NCBI RefSeq assembly: GCF_001956855.1 | Contig: NZ_MTHD01000004.1 | Coordinates: 124,001-188,000, forward strand | Source of the DNA: Azonexus hydrophilus | GTDB lineage: Bacteria; Pseudomonadota; Gammaproteobacteria; Burkholderiales; Rhodocyclaceae | Direction: 5' to 3' | DNA: 64,000 nt | In this document: positions 19,719 through 28,586 of the stretch, piece by piece | How the letters are laid out: every line of letters begins with the position of its first letter | How positions within the stretch are numbered: position 1 is the first letter of the stretch | Notes under the pieces: model-generated | What the model saw: only the letters and a program-made list of their open reading frames with translations | Told to the model about the DNA's origin: nothing | Databases searched by the model: none | Program-made: the position numbers and the translations under genes

Positions 19719-19735
19719 AAGCAAGCACCATTCCA
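19719..19735 (-). promoter_or_regulatory. Sigma54 (-24/-12) promoter of amtB
   Basis: On the minus strand TGGAATG-GTGC-TTGCT fits the sigma54 consensus TGGCACG-N4-TTGCW, with the invariant GG and GC spaced by exactly 10 bases. It would start transcription about 24 bases before the amtB ATG. Confidence 0.75.
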
Positions 19736-19789
19736 GTGCATAAAACCCATTACGAATCAGTGCATTGCATTTTGCACCAATCCGGAATC

Positions 19790-19806
19790 CGCACCACCGC
19801 CGTGCA
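19790..19806 (-). promoter_or_regulatory. NtrC-like enhancer site upstream of amtB
   Basis: On the minus strand TGCACG-N5-GGTGCG matches 10 of 12 positions of the NtrC consensus TGCACC-N5-GGTGCA. Its centre is roughly 90 bases upstream of the predicted start point, a usual enhancer distance. Confidence 0.6.
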
Positions 19807-19844
19807 TCACGGCGTCACGCAGCCCCGGATCGGTGCGCTGATGT

Positions 19845-21068
19845 TCAGTCCGGCACGTAACCCTGTGGCAACAGCACCCAGATACGGCCATTCTGTTTCA
19901 TCCGCCCGGCCAGCGCGCCGGCTTCCTTGCCAAAGCCCCAGAAGAAGTCGGCACGGACTGCGCCGCGGATGGCACCGCCGGTGTCCTGGGCCATGACCAG
20001 GCGGTTCAGCGGCTGCGCCGAATTGGGGCGCGTCGTTGCCAGAAAGACCGGCGCCCCCAGCGGAATCGAACGCGGGTCGATGGCAATGCTGCGTTCGGCG
20101 GTCAGCGGCACACCGAGCGCGCCGATTGGTCCGTCATTGCTGGCCGGCATTTCGCGGAAGAAGACATAGCTCGGATTGCTGTTGAGCAGTTCGTCCAGAC
20201 GTTCGGGATTGGCCCGCGCCCAGGCCTGGATGCCCTGCATCGAGGCTTCTTCCAGTTTCAGGTCGCCACGCTCGACGAGCAGGCGTCCGATCGAACGATA
20301 GGGATGACCGTTCTGATCGGCGTAATTGACTCGCATCATGCTGCCATCGGGCAGGCGAATACGTCCGGAACCCTGGATCTGCAGGAAGAAGAGTTCGATG
20401 GCGTCATCCACCCAGGCCAGCGTTTTCGCCGGCAGTTTGTCGCCCTGGGTCAGGATCTCGCCGCGCGGCCAGTAAGGCACCACCTTGTTGCCCTCGACAC
20501 GGCCGCGCACGCGCTTGCCCTTCAGTTCGGGGAAAAGATCACCCAGCTCGACGGTCAGCAGGTTGTCCGGCACGCCATGCACCGGATGCGCAAAGTTCTT
20601 GCCGGGCTTGCGGCTGCCAAGCAGCAGCGGCTCGTAGTAGCCGGTGACCATGCCATCGACGGCGCTGGTATCGGCCGGCGAGACCGCGTGCGGCTGCAGG
20701 TGGGTTTCGAAGAAACTGCGCACGGCGGCATCCGACTTGCCGTCGACCGTTTCGGCCAGCGCGCAGATCTGGCGCCAGACTTCGGCGCCACTGCGGTTGC
20801 GCAGACCACGGCAGCTTTGCTGGAAAGCTGGCCAGGCGGCGGCGTGGGCATCGTCCTGCCAGCCCGGCAGATCGCTCCAGGTGGCCGGCGTGAAAACACG
20901 GGAAAAAGCCGGTGGTGCGACCGGTTTTTCCACTGCCGGACATACCGGGCAGGCGGCGCAAGCCGGGCAACTGGCCGGCTTTTCGGCGGGCTGTCCGAGC
21001 TCAGGCAAGGTTGAACAACCCGCCAGCAGAAGGGCGGCGGCGAACAGGGCGGCTTGGAGTTTTCGCAT
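19845..21068 (-). CDS. mltA: Membrane-bound lytic murein transglycosylase A (MltA), lipoprotein
   Basis: A 407-residue outer-membrane lipoprotein that cleaves the glycan strand of peptidoglycan with anhydro-sugar formation. A lipobox (LLLAGC, cleavage before the cysteine near residue 18) follows a short signal peptide; a Cys/Pro-rich linker (PACAACPVCPAVEKP) comes next. The catalytic core has VDGMVTGYYEPLL, ELFFLQIQGSGRIRLPDG and, near the C-terminus, MAQDTGGAIRGAVRADFFWGFG with the 3D-domain aspartates. ATG at 21068 starts a proper signal peptide; the longer frame from 21098 does not. The Cys-Pro linker after the lipobox is unusual. Confidence 0.93.
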   Translation of the reverse strand: MRKLQAALFAAALLLAGCSTLPELGQPAEKPASCPACAACPVCPAVEKPVAPPAFSRVFTPATWSDLPGWQDDAHAAAWPAFQQSCRGLRNRSGAEVWRQICALAETVDGKSDAAVRSFFETHLQPHAVSPADTSAVDGMVTGYYEPLLLGSRKPGKNFAHPVHGVPDNLLTVELGDLFPELKGKRVRGRVEGNKVVPYWPRGEILTQGDKLPAKTLAWVDDAIELFFLQIQGSGRIRLPDGSMMRVNYADQNGHPYRSIGRLLVERGDLKLEEASMQGIQAWARANPERLDELLNSNPSYVFFREMPASNDGPIGALGVPLTAERSIAIDPRSIPLGAPVFLATTRPNSAQPLNRLVMAQDTGGAIRGAVRADFFWGFGKEAGALAGRMKQNGRIWVLLPQGYVPD

Positions 21069-21115
21069 GGCTTTCGTTAGAGTGGGCGACTTCGCCACGC
21101 AGTATACCCGCCACC

Positions 21116-22000
21116 ATGACCGACTCTGCCCAACTCGAACGTCTGCTCTCCCGCGCCGAACATGTGCTCGGCCGTCTCGAAGCTGTCCTGCCGCCGGTGC
21201 CGCCGCTGCCCGACTGGAAATCCGCCGTCGCCTTCCGCTGGCGCAAGAATGCCGGCCGCGGCTGGCTGCAGGGCGTCGCCAAGCCGCACCCGATCCGCCT
21301 CGCCGATATCGAAACCGTTAACGACCAGAAGGCGCGCATCGTCGCCAACACCCGCCAGTTCGTCGCCGGCCAGGGCGCCAACAACGTGCTGCTGACCGGC
21401 GCCCGTGGCTGCGGCAAGTCGTCGCTGGTGAAGGCCGTGCTCAACGAGTTCTCGGCCGACGGCCTGCGCCTGATCGAGGTCGACAAGAACGACCTGATCG
21501 ACCTGCCGGATATTGTCGATATGGTCGAAGGTCGACCGGAGAAATTCATCATCTTCTGCGACGACCTGTCGTTCGAAGCCGGCGAAACCGCCTACAAGGC
21601 GCTGAAATCGGTGCTCGACGGCTCGGTCGCGGCACCGCCGGACAACGTGCTGATTTACGCCACCTCGAACCGTCGCCACCTGATGCCCGAGTACATGTCG
21701 GAGAATCTGGAAATCCAGCGCGTCGGCGACGAGATTCATCCGGGCGAAGCGGTCGAGGAAAAGATCTCGCTGTCCGAACGTTTCGGCCTGTGGATTTCCT
21801 TCTACCCGTTCTCGCAGGACGATTACCTGGCGGTGTTCGCGCACTGGGCGCGGCAACTCGGCGTCAGCGAAGCCGTGATCGCTGCCAGCGAACGCGAGTC
21901 GCTGAACTGGGCGCTGTCGCGCGGTTCGCGCTCGGGCCGCGTGGCCTGGCAGTTCGCCCGCGATCTGGCCGGGCGCCAGGACGACGGGACGGCGGCATGA
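21116..22000 (+). CDS. DUF815-family AAA ATPase
   Basis: A 294-residue P-loop ATPase. Walker A is LLTGARGCGKSSLVKAV (around residue 94-110), Walker B is FIIFCDDLSFE, and a sensor-like VLIYATSNRRHLMPE follows. This is the DUF815 family, whose members resemble DnaC/AAA loaders but have no settled function. It ends in the start codon of a Nudix-ThiE fusion (ATGA overlap), so the two are translated together. The ATG at 21116 was chosen over a longer upstream frame, which overlaps the divergent mltA gene in its first 150 bases. Confidence 0.85.
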   Translation: MTDSAQLERLLSRAEHVLGRLEAVLPPVPPLPDWKSAVAFRWRKNAGRGWLQGVAKPHPIRLADIETVNDQKARIVANTRQFVAGQGANNVLLTGARGCGKSSLVKAVLNEFSADGLRLIEVDKNDLIDLPDIVDMVEGRPEKFIIFCDDLSFEAGETAYKALKSVLDGSVAAPPDNVLIYATSNRRHLMPEYMSENLEIQRVGDEIHPGEAVEEKISLSERFGLWISFYPFSQDDYLAVFAHWARQLGVSEAVIAASERESLNWALSRGSRSGRVAWQFARDLAGRQDDGTAA

Positions 22001-22953
22001 GCGCTGTCGTACGCGTCGCCGCTGCCGTCATGCTGCGCTCGGACGGGCGCGAATTCCTGCTCGCCCAGCGCCCGGAAGGCAAGGTGTACGCCGGCTACTG
22101 GGAATTTCCCGGCGGCAAGGTCGAAGCCGGCGAGAGCATGCGCGATGCGCTGGTGCGCGAACTGCACGAGGAAATGGGCATCACCGTAACCGCGTGCACG
22201 CCGTGGCTGACCCGGCGGTTCACCTACCCGCACGCAACGGTCCATCTCGAATTCTGGCGCGTTACCGCGTGGACCGGAGAAATCGGCATTACCGGGCCGC
22301 TCGAACATGCTGCGGTCGACTGGCAGGAAAAGGCAAAAAGCCCGACGGTGGAACCCATCCTGCCGGCCAACGGACCGATCCTGAAAGCGCTGTCGCTGCC
22401 TGAAACAATGCTGATCACGCATGCCGAAGGCGACGGCACACAGGCCCAGTTGGCCCGCCTGGCCGCCCGGCTGAAGCAGCACGAAGGCTCTCTGCCGCCG
22501 CTGATCCAGTTGCGTGACAAGCAACTGCCGGCGAACGAGCGGCAGGCGTTTGCCGCTGCGGTCGTCGACCTGGCGCATGCGCATGGCGCGCTGGTCGTCA
22601 TCAACGACGATGCCGCACTCGCCCGCGATTGCGGCGCCGATGGCCTGCACCTGTCGGCGGGCGCACTGGCGGCAACACAGCAGCGCCCGGATTTTGCCTG
22701 GGTCGGCGCGTCCTGCCATACGGCCGGAGAAGTCGCCCGTGCCGGCGAACTGGAACTTGATTACGCGCTGCTCGGCCCGGTTCTGCCGACACCGACGCAC
22801 CCGGAACATCCGGGCATCGGCTGGGATGAATTCGCCGCACGGCGTGCCGACAACGGCATTCCCGTGCTGGCGCTCGGCGGCATGCAGGAAAGCCTGCGCG
22901 CAACGGCAATGGCGCACGGCGCCCACGGCATCGCACTGATGCGCGGCTGGTAA
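21997..22953 (+). CDS. Nudix hydrolase fused to a thiamine-phosphate-synthase-like domain
   Basis: A 318-residue two-domain protein. Residues 1-130 form a MutT-type Nudix domain with the box GGKVEAGESMRDALVRELHEEMGI, which hydrolyses oxidised nucleotides such as 8-oxo-dGTP. Residues about 145-318 resemble ThiE: LIQLRDKQL, VVINDDAALARDCGADGLHLSAGAL, GASCHTAGEVARA, DYALLGPVLPTPTHP and a final ALGGM motif. This fused form is common in proteobacteria; whether the ThiE part still makes thiamine phosphate is not established. Start overlaps the upstream ATPase stop. Confidence 0.9.
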   Translation: MSAVVRVAAAVMLRSDGREFLLAQRPEGKVYAGYWEFPGGKVEAGESMRDALVRELHEEMGITVTACTPWLTRRFTYPHATVHLEFWRVTAWTGEIGITGPLEHAAVDWQEKAKSPTVEPILPANGPILKALSLPETMLITHAEGDGTQAQLARLAARLKQHEGSLPPLIQLRDKQLPANERQAFAAAVVDLAHAHGALVVINDDAALARDCGADGLHLSAGALAATQQRPDFAWVGASCHTAGEVARAGELELDYALLGPVLPTPTHPEHPGIGWDEFAARRADNGIPVLALGGMQESLRATAMAHGAHGIALMRGW

Positions 22954-22965
22954 GACGGCGGAGTT

Positions 22966-23175
22966 TTAGTCGCGGTTCTGTTCGCGGAAATCGGTGCCCG
23001 GTGCACCGATCTCGTCGTCGGTCGGCTGGCCGGGGATGCTGTAGCTGCCGGCAGCCCAGGCGCCCAGGTCGATCTGCTTGCAACGTTCGGAGCAGAACGG
23101 CCGCCAGGCGTTTTCCGGAGCCCACAGGGCATCTTTCCCGCACTGCGGACAACGGACGTAACGTGGTTTGCTCAT
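22966..23175 (-). CDS. yacG: DNA gyrase inhibitor / zinc-binding protein YacG
   Basis: A 69-residue protein with a four-cysteine zinc site (C9, C12, C28, C32: VRCPQCGKD and [14 protein letters not shown]) and an acidic tail. YacG is known to bind zinc and, in E. coli, to inhibit DNA gyrase. It is the last gene of the trpB-SPOR-coaE-zapD-yacG unit and follows zapD by 10 bases; the coaE-zapD-yacG order is conserved in proteobacteria. Confidence 0.93.
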   Translation of the reverse strand: MSKPRYVRCPQCGKDALWAPENAWRPFCSERCKQIDLGAWAAGSYSIPGQPTDDEIGAPGTDFREQNRD

Positions 23176-23185
23176 CGACGGGAAA

Positions 23186-23944
23186 TCAGAGATTGCAGAA
23201 GGTCAGGTCGAACTCGACATCGCGTTCGCAACTGCGGGCCTTCAGTTCATTGACCGGCGGCTTGGTGAAGCGGATGTTGAGGAAATACTTGTTGGCACTG
23301 ACTTCCGGTACAGCGGCTTCATCGGCCGCCAGCGACACGCGTACCATCTGCGCCGAGGTGCCGCCGAGATTGAGCTGAAACTGGCCGTTGACCGCAACAT
23401 GCCGCTTCGGCCGGCCGCTGGAACGCAGCAGGCGAAGCACGATGGCCGATGCGTCGCGCAGCGCGAACATCGGCTTGCTCCAGCTTTCCAGCGCTGCCCG
23501 CCGGGCTTCCACGTCACGATGCAGCCACCAGTGATAGGACGGCAGGTCGAATTCGCAGACCCCGCCGGGAATCGCCGCCCGGCTCTTGATGCTCATCAGC
23601 CAGTCGTTGTCGCGCAGGTACTGGCCGAGCTTGCCGCTCATGCCGAGCAGCGCGGCCGAGGATTGCTCGATTTCGTACAGCGCGCCGGACAGGGCTTCTT
23701 CGGAAATATCGGGATTGTTGCGAAAGGCAAGCAGCGTCTGCCGCTGCCGTTCGAGCTCCTGGATCAGGTCCATCTTCAGGTCGGCACGACCGGCCGCCTC
23801 AAGAATCTCGAACAGGGTCACCAGTGCTGCATGATGTTCGTGCTGGCCGTCCGCCCGTGCGAAGTACGCCGTCTTCTCGAAGAGGTCTTCGAGACGCAAC
23901 AGCGTGCGGATGCGCTCGTTGAACGGATATTCGTAGGTGATCAC
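23186..23944 (-). CDS. zapD: Cell division protein ZapD
   Basis: A 252-residue FtsZ-bundling protein. The opening [24 protein letters not shown] and the helical first half followed by a beta-rich second half ([19 protein letters not shown]-like strands, [10 protein letters not shown] end) match ZapD. It stabilises the Z ring by cross-linking FtsZ filaments. It lies 59 bases after coaE. The variant 10-mer TGCGGTCAAC lies within it at 23387..23396. Confidence 0.93.
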   Translation of the reverse strand: MITYEYPFNERIRTLLRLEDLFEKTAYFARADGQHEHHAALVTLFEILEAAGRADLKMDLIQELERQRQTLLAFRNNPDISEEALSGALYEIEQSSAALLGMSGKLGQYLRDNDWLMSIKSRAAIPGGVCEFDLPSYHWWLHRDVEARRAALESWSKPMFALRDASAIVLRLLRSSGRPKRHVAVNGQFQLNLGGTSAQMVRVSLAADEAAVPEVSANKYFLNIRFTKPPVNELKARSCERDVEFDLTFCNL

Positions 23945-24003
23945 TCGGCCGGCTTCCGGAATCGGAAAAATTTGCTGAATTCTGAGCTATTTGCATGCAA
24001 ATC

Positions 24004-24627
24004 TCAACAGTTTGCTTTAGGTATTTTCATTGCCGTTTGCAAATACTTCAGATGCAGCGCCGCGACCTGCGGGTCAAGCATCGCCCGCTCGCCATCATTG
24101 ACCAGGACATCATCGGCAATCGCCAGCCGTTGCTCGCGACTCGCCTGCGCCGCCAGGATGGCGCGCGCTTCCTCGACCGACAAGCCGCTGCGGGCCATCA
24201 CCCGTTCGATTTGCAGGCTTTCCGGGCAGTCGACGACAAGGATGCGCTGACAGCGCTCGCGATAGCTGCCGGACTCGACCAGCAGCGGCACGGCCAGGAT
24301 GACGTAAGGGGCTGCTGCGGCCTGGCAACGTTGAGCCGACAGGCTGCGGATCAGCGGATGCAGGATGCCCTCCAGGCGGCTGCGCGCCAGCGGATCGGCA
24401 AAGGCCAGCCGGCGCATGGCGGCGCGATCCAGCGCCCCGGCAGCATCGGCAATGGCCGGGCCGAACGCGTCCAGCAGCGCCGGCATGGCGGCACCGCCGG
24501 GCGCCGTCAGTTCATGGGCAATCGCATCGGTATCGACCAGGGGTACGCCCCGGGCAACGAACAGATCGGCGACGGTACTCTTGCCGCTACCGATCCCGCC
24601 CGTCAGGCCGACGACGTAATCGCTCAC
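24004..24627 (-). CDS. coaE: Dephospho-CoA kinase
   Basis: A 207-residue kinase for the last step of coenzyme A synthesis. It begins with the P-loop VVGLTGGIGSGKST and has DTDAIAHELTAPGG, HPLIR and VPLLVESG motifs. I chose the GTG at 24627, 7 bases after the stop of the SPOR gene; the open frame extends upstream but only through that gene. It is part of a five-gene minus-strand operon with zapD and yacG downstream. Confidence 0.94.
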   Translation of the reverse strand: MSDYVVGLTGGIGSGKSTVADLFVARGVPLVDTDAIAHELTAPGGAAMPALLDAFGPAIADAAGALDRAAMRRLAFADPLARSRLEGILHPLIRSLSAQRCQAAAAPYVILAVPLLVESGSYRERCQRILVVDCPESLQIERVMARSGLSVEEARAILAAQASREQRLAIADDVLVNDGERAMLDPQVAALHLKYLQTAMKIPKANC

Positions 24628-24634
24628 GTCCGGC

Positions 24635-25333
24635 TCATTGGCAACTTTCCGGACGGCTTTTCGGGAGCGCTTCCAGCAGCGCCGCCTGCAGTGCTTCAAG
24701 GCGCTCGGTCGGACCACGCAGTTCAAGCCGCAGGTTTCCTTCCTTGTCCGGGCGGATACCGAGTCGCGCCGAGCGCACGCCCTGCGCCTGCAATTCAGCC
24801 AGGCGCTCCTTGCCGCCTTTTTCGCTGCTGAAGACGCCCAGCGAAATGGCATGACGCACCGGACCGTCCTGGACGACGAAGTAATCGGAGACACCGAGGG
24901 TTTTCAGTTCCTGAGCCTTCTTTTCGGCAGTCGCCTTGTTGGCGAGCGGCGGGATGTGCACCCACCAGCCACTGCCGTCGCCGCCGGTTGCCAGTCGCAG
25001 CGCAGTGAAGTCGTTGAAACCGCCGCCAAGCACGCGCGACACCCGCTCGGCTTCAGCCAGCGACAGCGTTTCCCAGCGCAGGCAGGCCTGCGGCGCTGAC
25101 GCAGCAGCAGGCTCCTCCTCCTCAGTCGCTGGTGCCGGTGCTGGCTCGGGCTCGGCAGCAGGTGCGACCGCCGGTGCCGGCGGCTCGCCACGGGCAACGA
25201 TGTTGATGCGCTCCGGCTGCACCTGCTGGGCCAGCCGGACGCCCTCATCAACGTCCGCCGTACCGATCAGCCCGGTGGAAAAAGCGTAGAACAACAGATT
25301 GGCAAGGACGAGGACGAAGACCAGGGCTTTCAC
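24635..25333 (-). CDS. SPOR-domain membrane protein
   Basis: A 232-residue protein with one N-terminal membrane helix (ALVFVLVLANLLFYAFSTGLIG), a Pro/Ala/Glu-rich linker (about 48-82) and a C-terminal SPOR-like fold (SGWWVHIPPLANKATAEKKAQELKTLGV, HAISLGVFSSEKGGKERLAELQAQGV). SPOR domains bind denuded septal peptidoglycan, so a role at the division site is likely, in keeping with zapD in the same operon. It lies 4 bases after trpB and 7 before coaE. Confidence 0.88.
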   Translation of the reverse strand: MKALVFVLVLANLLFYAFSTGLIGTADVDEGVRLAQQVQPERINIVARGEPPAPAVAPAAEPEPAPAPATEEEEPAAASAPQACLRWETLSLAEAERVSRVLGGGFNDFTALRLATGGDGSGWWVHIPPLANKATAEKKAQELKTLGVSDYFVVQDGPVRHAISLGVFSSEKGGKERLAELQAQGVRSARLGIRPDKEGNLRLELRGPTERLEALQAALLEALPKSRPESCQ

Positions 25334-25337
25334 GCGC

Positions 25338-26702
25338 TCACCCTACCTTGGGCAGATGCTTCAGCGATTCGACGATGGCCTCGGCCGGGTATTCGTAATC
25401 CTCCAGCTTGCCGGCGAAATACTTGTCGTACGACGCCATGTCGAAGTGGCCGTGGCCGGTCAGGCAGAACAGGATCGTTTTGGCTTCGCCGGTCGCCTTG
25501 CAGCGCAGCGCCTCGTCGATGGCGGCGCGGATCGCGTGACAGGATTCCGGCGCCGGGATGATGCCTTCGGCACGGGCGAACTGGACGCCGGCTTCGAAGG
25601 TGCCAACCTGCGGCACTGCGATGGCTTCGAGCTGCTTTTCGTGGAACAGTTGCGACAGCAGCGGCGAGGCGCCGTGATAACGCAGGCCACCGGCGTGGAT
25701 GCCGGGCGGCATGAAGTCGTGGCCGAGCGTGTACATCTTCATGATCGGCGTATAGCCGGAGGCGTCGCCGTAATCGTAGGTGTAGGCGCCCTTGGTCAGC
25801 GTCGGGCAGGAGGTCGGTTCAACCGCGACGCAGCGCAGATTGGTCGCCCGCTTGTCGCCGGCCGCCTTGTCGGCGAGGAAGGGGAAGGCGATGCCGCCGA
25901 AGCTGGAACCGCCGCCGCAGGGCCCGAAGATCACGTCCGGGTAGAGGCCGATCTTGTCGAACTGCTTCTTGGCTTCGAGGCCGATCACCGTCTGGTGCAG
26001 CAGCACGTGGTTGAGCACCGAACCGAGCGTGTAGCAGGTGCCAGGATCGGCAGCGGCTTCCTCGACGGCTTCCGAGATCGCCAGGCCGAGCGAGCCCTGG
26101 CAGTCCGGATCAGCGGCCAGCGCGGCGCGGCCGGCGTTGGTCAGATTAGTCGGCGAGGCAAAGACCTCGGCGCCCCAGGTCTGCATCATCGAGCGGCGGA
26201 AGGGCTTCTGCTGATAGCTGACATTGACCATGAAGACGCGCACCGGCAAGCCGAACATCTGGCCGGCGTAGGCGATCGACGAACCCCACTGGCCGGCGCC
26301 GGTTTCGGTGGTCAGTTTCTTGGTGCCGGCGAGCTTGTTGTAGAAAGCCTGCGGCACGGCGGAATTCGGCTTGTGCGAACCGGCCGGCGAGACGCCTTCG
26401 TACTTGAAGAAGATCTTCGCCGGCGTGCCCAGCATCTGCTCCAGGCGCAGCGCCCGACAGAGCGGCGCCGGACGCCATTGCGCGTAGATCTGGCGGACTT
26501 CCTCGGGAATCGGAATCCAGCGCTGGGCGCTCATTTCCTGTTCGAGGATGGGATCAGGGAAAATCGCCCCCATCGCTTCCGGCGGCACCGGGTTGCCGTC
26601 CGGCCCGAGCGGCGGCGCCGGCGGATTGGCCAGGTCGGCAACGACGTTGTACCAGTGGGTGGGGATTTCTTCCTGTTCCAGATTGATGCGCAACGGTGTC
26701 AT
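25338..26702 (-). CDS. trpB: TrpB2-type tryptophan synthase beta-like PLP enzyme
   Basis: A 454-residue PLP enzyme of the TrpB2 class. The family signs are a long N-terminal extension (EEIPTHWYNVVADLANPPAPP), the PLP lysine in EGVSPAGSHKPNSAVPQAFYNK and the glycine-rich FGPCGGGSSFGGIAFPF loop. TrpB2 enzymes condense serine with indole without needing TrpA. No trpA is adjacent, which is typical of this class, and a second canonical trpB elsewhere in the genome is expected. It heads the SPOR-coaE-zapD-yacG operon and is divergent from the DOMON-like gene. Confidence 0.92.
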   Translation of the reverse strand: MTPLRINLEQEEIPTHWYNVVADLANPPAPPLGPDGNPVPPEAMGAIFPDPILEQEMSAQRWIPIPEEVRQIYAQWRPAPLCRALRLEQMLGTPAKIFFKYEGVSPAGSHKPNSAVPQAFYNKLAGTKKLTTETGAGQWGSSIAYAGQMFGLPVRVFMVNVSYQQKPFRRSMMQTWGAEVFASPTNLTNAGRAALAADPDCQGSLGLAISEAVEEAAADPGTCYTLGSVLNHVLLHQTVIGLEAKKQFDKIGLYPDVIFGPCGGGSSFGGIAFPFLADKAAGDKRATNLRCVAVEPTSCPTLTKGAYTYDYGDASGYTPIMKMYTLGHDFMPPGIHAGGLRYHGASPLLSQLFHEKQLEAIAVPQVGTFEAGVQFARAEGIIPAPESCHAIRAAIDEALRCKATGEAKTILFCLTGHGHFDMASYDKYFAGKLEDYEYPAEAIVESLKHLPKVG

Positions 26703-26825
26703 GTTTTTCTCTCTCCCTGCGGTCTGTGCCGCAAAGGCGCTAAATTACTCCAAATCGCCGCCCGGACCAAGGGCGCGCGGTGGCGATCCGGGGTAAAGTA
26801 GCGCCTGCTTTTTGCCCGAAAAACC

Positions 26826-27365
26826 GTGTCGACCGCAAACTTTCACCCCCTGCAATGTCATGCCACCGGCAATCCACCGGCCGGGCTGGAAATCCATGTT
26901 TCTGCCAGCCGCGCGGACAATGGCGACCTGCATCTGACTTACCGCCTGCACGGCGCCGCCGCTGCCATGCTGGTGCCGCCGCCAGCAACACCTGGAGCGG
27001 CCGACGGCCTGTGGCAGCACACCTGCTGCGAAGCCTTCATTGCTGCGGTCGACGGCCCGGAATACCGGGAATTCAATTTCTCGCCGTCCGGCCAGTGGGC
27101 GATCTACGATTTCGCCGACTACCGCCAGCACAACACCGGCTGGCATGCGCCGGCAGCGCCCCGCATCGACTGCTCGCGTAATGGCGATAGCCTGCTGCTG
27201 AGCGCCGACATCCCCGCCGCGCTGCTGCCCGCTGGCGCCGCCCGCCTCGGCCTGACTGTCGTTGCCGAAACAGCAGCCGGCGACAAAACCTACTGGGCAC
27301 TGACCCACGCCGGCGCCCAACCCGACTTCCACCTTGCCGCCAGCTTCACGCTGCCCCTGCCATGA
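26826..27365 (+). CDS. DOMON-like domain protein
   Basis: A 179-residue beta-rich protein. The pattern LWQHTCCEAFIA...YREFNFSPSGQWAIYDFADYR fits the DOMON-like group of unnamed proteins seen in proteobacteria; such folds bind haem or sugars, but the ligand here is unknown. There is no signal peptide. The start is GTG at 26826. The uptake-like 10-mer occupies codons 2 to 4 (26828..26837), so the N-terminal sequence STAN may be dictated by it. The stop overlaps the next start (ATGA). Confidence 0.72.
   Translation: MSTANFHPLQCHATGNPPAGLEIHVSASRADNGDLHLTYRLHGAAAAMLVPPPATPGAADGLWQHTCCEAFIAAVDGPEYREFNFSPSGQWAIYDFADYRQHNTGWHAPAAPRIDCSRNGDSLLLSADIPAALLPAGAARLGLTVVAETAAGDKTYWALTHAGAQPDFHLAASFTLPLP
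26828..26837 (-). repeat. Uptake-like 10-mer (TGCGGTCGAC) at a gene start
   Basis: It reads GTCGACCGCAAACTT on the plus strand, overlapping the GTG start of the DOMON-like gene by one base. Confidence 0.6.
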
Positions 27366-28582
27366 CGCAATCCATTCAATTCGGCATTGACCGCCTGCTT
27401 GCCGACCCCGAACTGCGCCGCCCGCTCGCCGGCCGGCGCATCGCCCTGCTCGCCCATCCGGCCTCGGTCACCGCCGACCTGACGCACAGCCTCGACGCGC
27501 TGGCCGCGCTGCCCGATCTCAAGCTGACCGCCGCCTTCGGCCCGCAGCACGGGATCAAGGGCGACAAGCAGGACAACATGGTCGAGTCGCCGGATTTCCT
27601 CGACCCGCAACATGGCATCCCGATTTTCAGCCTGTACGGCGAAGTGCGCCGGCCGACGGCGGCGATGATGGACACCTTCGACGTGCTGCTGGTCGACCTG
27701 CAGGATCTCGGCTGCCGCATCTACACCTTCATCACGACGCTACGCTACGTGCTCGAAGCCGCCGCCGAACACCATAAGACGGTGTGGGTGCTCGACCGCC
27801 CGAACCCGGCCGGCCGGCCGGTCGAAGGCTTTACGCTGCGCGACGGCTGGGAGAGTTTCGTCGGCGCCGGCCCGCTACCGATGCGCCACGGCCTGACGAT
27901 GGGCGAACTCGGCGCCTGGTTCATCGCCCAATTGAAGCTCGACGTCGACTACCGCATCGTCGAAATGCAGGGCTGGCAGCCCGACGCGGCGCCCGGTTTC
28001 GGCTGGCCGCTGGGCGAGCGGACCTGGGTCAATCCCAGCCCGAACGCGCCCAACCTGTGGATGGCGCGCGCCTACGCCGGCACCGTCATGCTCGAAGGCG
28101 CCACATTGAGCGAAGGACGCGGCACGACGCGACCGCTGGAATTCCTGTTCGGCGCACCGGATATCGACGCGCGCGCCGTGCTCGCCGAGATGCAGGCACT
28201 CGCTCCCGAGTGGCTCGCCGGCTGCAAATTGCGCGAATGCTGGTTCGAGCCGACCTTCCACAAATTCCACGGTCAACTGTGCCAGGCGCTGCAAATCCAC
28301 AGCGAAGGCCCGTATTACGACCACGCCGCGTTCAAGCCCTGGCGGTTGCAGGCACTGGCCTTCAAGGCGATCCGCCGGCTCTACCCGGATTACCCGATCT
28401 GGCGCGATTTCGGCTACGAGTACGAATTCGACCGGCTGGCGATCGACCTGATCAACGGCTCGCCGCTGCTGCGCGAGTGGGTCGACGACCCGGCAACGAC
28501 GCCGGCCGACCTGGAGCGTGCGGTTTTTGCCGATGAAAGCGCGTGGACCGCAGCACGCGAGCCTTTCCTGATCTATCGCTGA
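27362..28582 (+). CDS. DUF1343 protein, exo-beta-N-acetylmuramidase NamZ family
   Basis: A 406-residue protein of the family to which Bacillus NamZ belongs, enzymes that release terminal N-acetylmuramic acid from peptidoglycan fragments. Landmarks are GRRIALLAHPASVTADLTHSLD, AFGPQHGIKGDKQDNM, VLLVDLQDLGCRIYTFITTL and the DRPNPAGRPVEG segment. No signal peptide is present, so it would act in the cytoplasm, which suits recycling rather than lysis outside the cell. It overlaps the DOMON-like gene by four bases and is followed 4 bases later by a permease. Confidence 0.9.
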   Translation: MTQSIQFGIDRLLADPELRRPLAGRRIALLAHPASVTADLTHSLDALAALPDLKLTAAFGPQHGIKGDKQDNMVESPDFLDPQHGIPIFSLYGEVRRPTAAMMDTFDVLLVDLQDLGCRIYTFITTLRYVLEAAAEHHKTVWVLDRPNPAGRPVEGFTLRDGWESFVGAGPLPMRHGLTMGELGAWFIAQLKLDVDYRIVEMQGWQPDAAPGFGWPLGERTWVNPSPNAPNLWMARAYAGTVMLEGATLSEGRGTTRPLEFLFGAPDIDARAVLAEMQALAPEWLAGCKLRECWFEPTFHKFHGQLCQALQIHSEGPYYDHAAFKPWRLQALAFKAIRRLYPDYPIWRDFGYEYEFDRLAIDLINGSPLLREWVDDPATTPADLERAVFADESAWTAAREPFLIYR

Positions 28583-28586
28583 CGCG

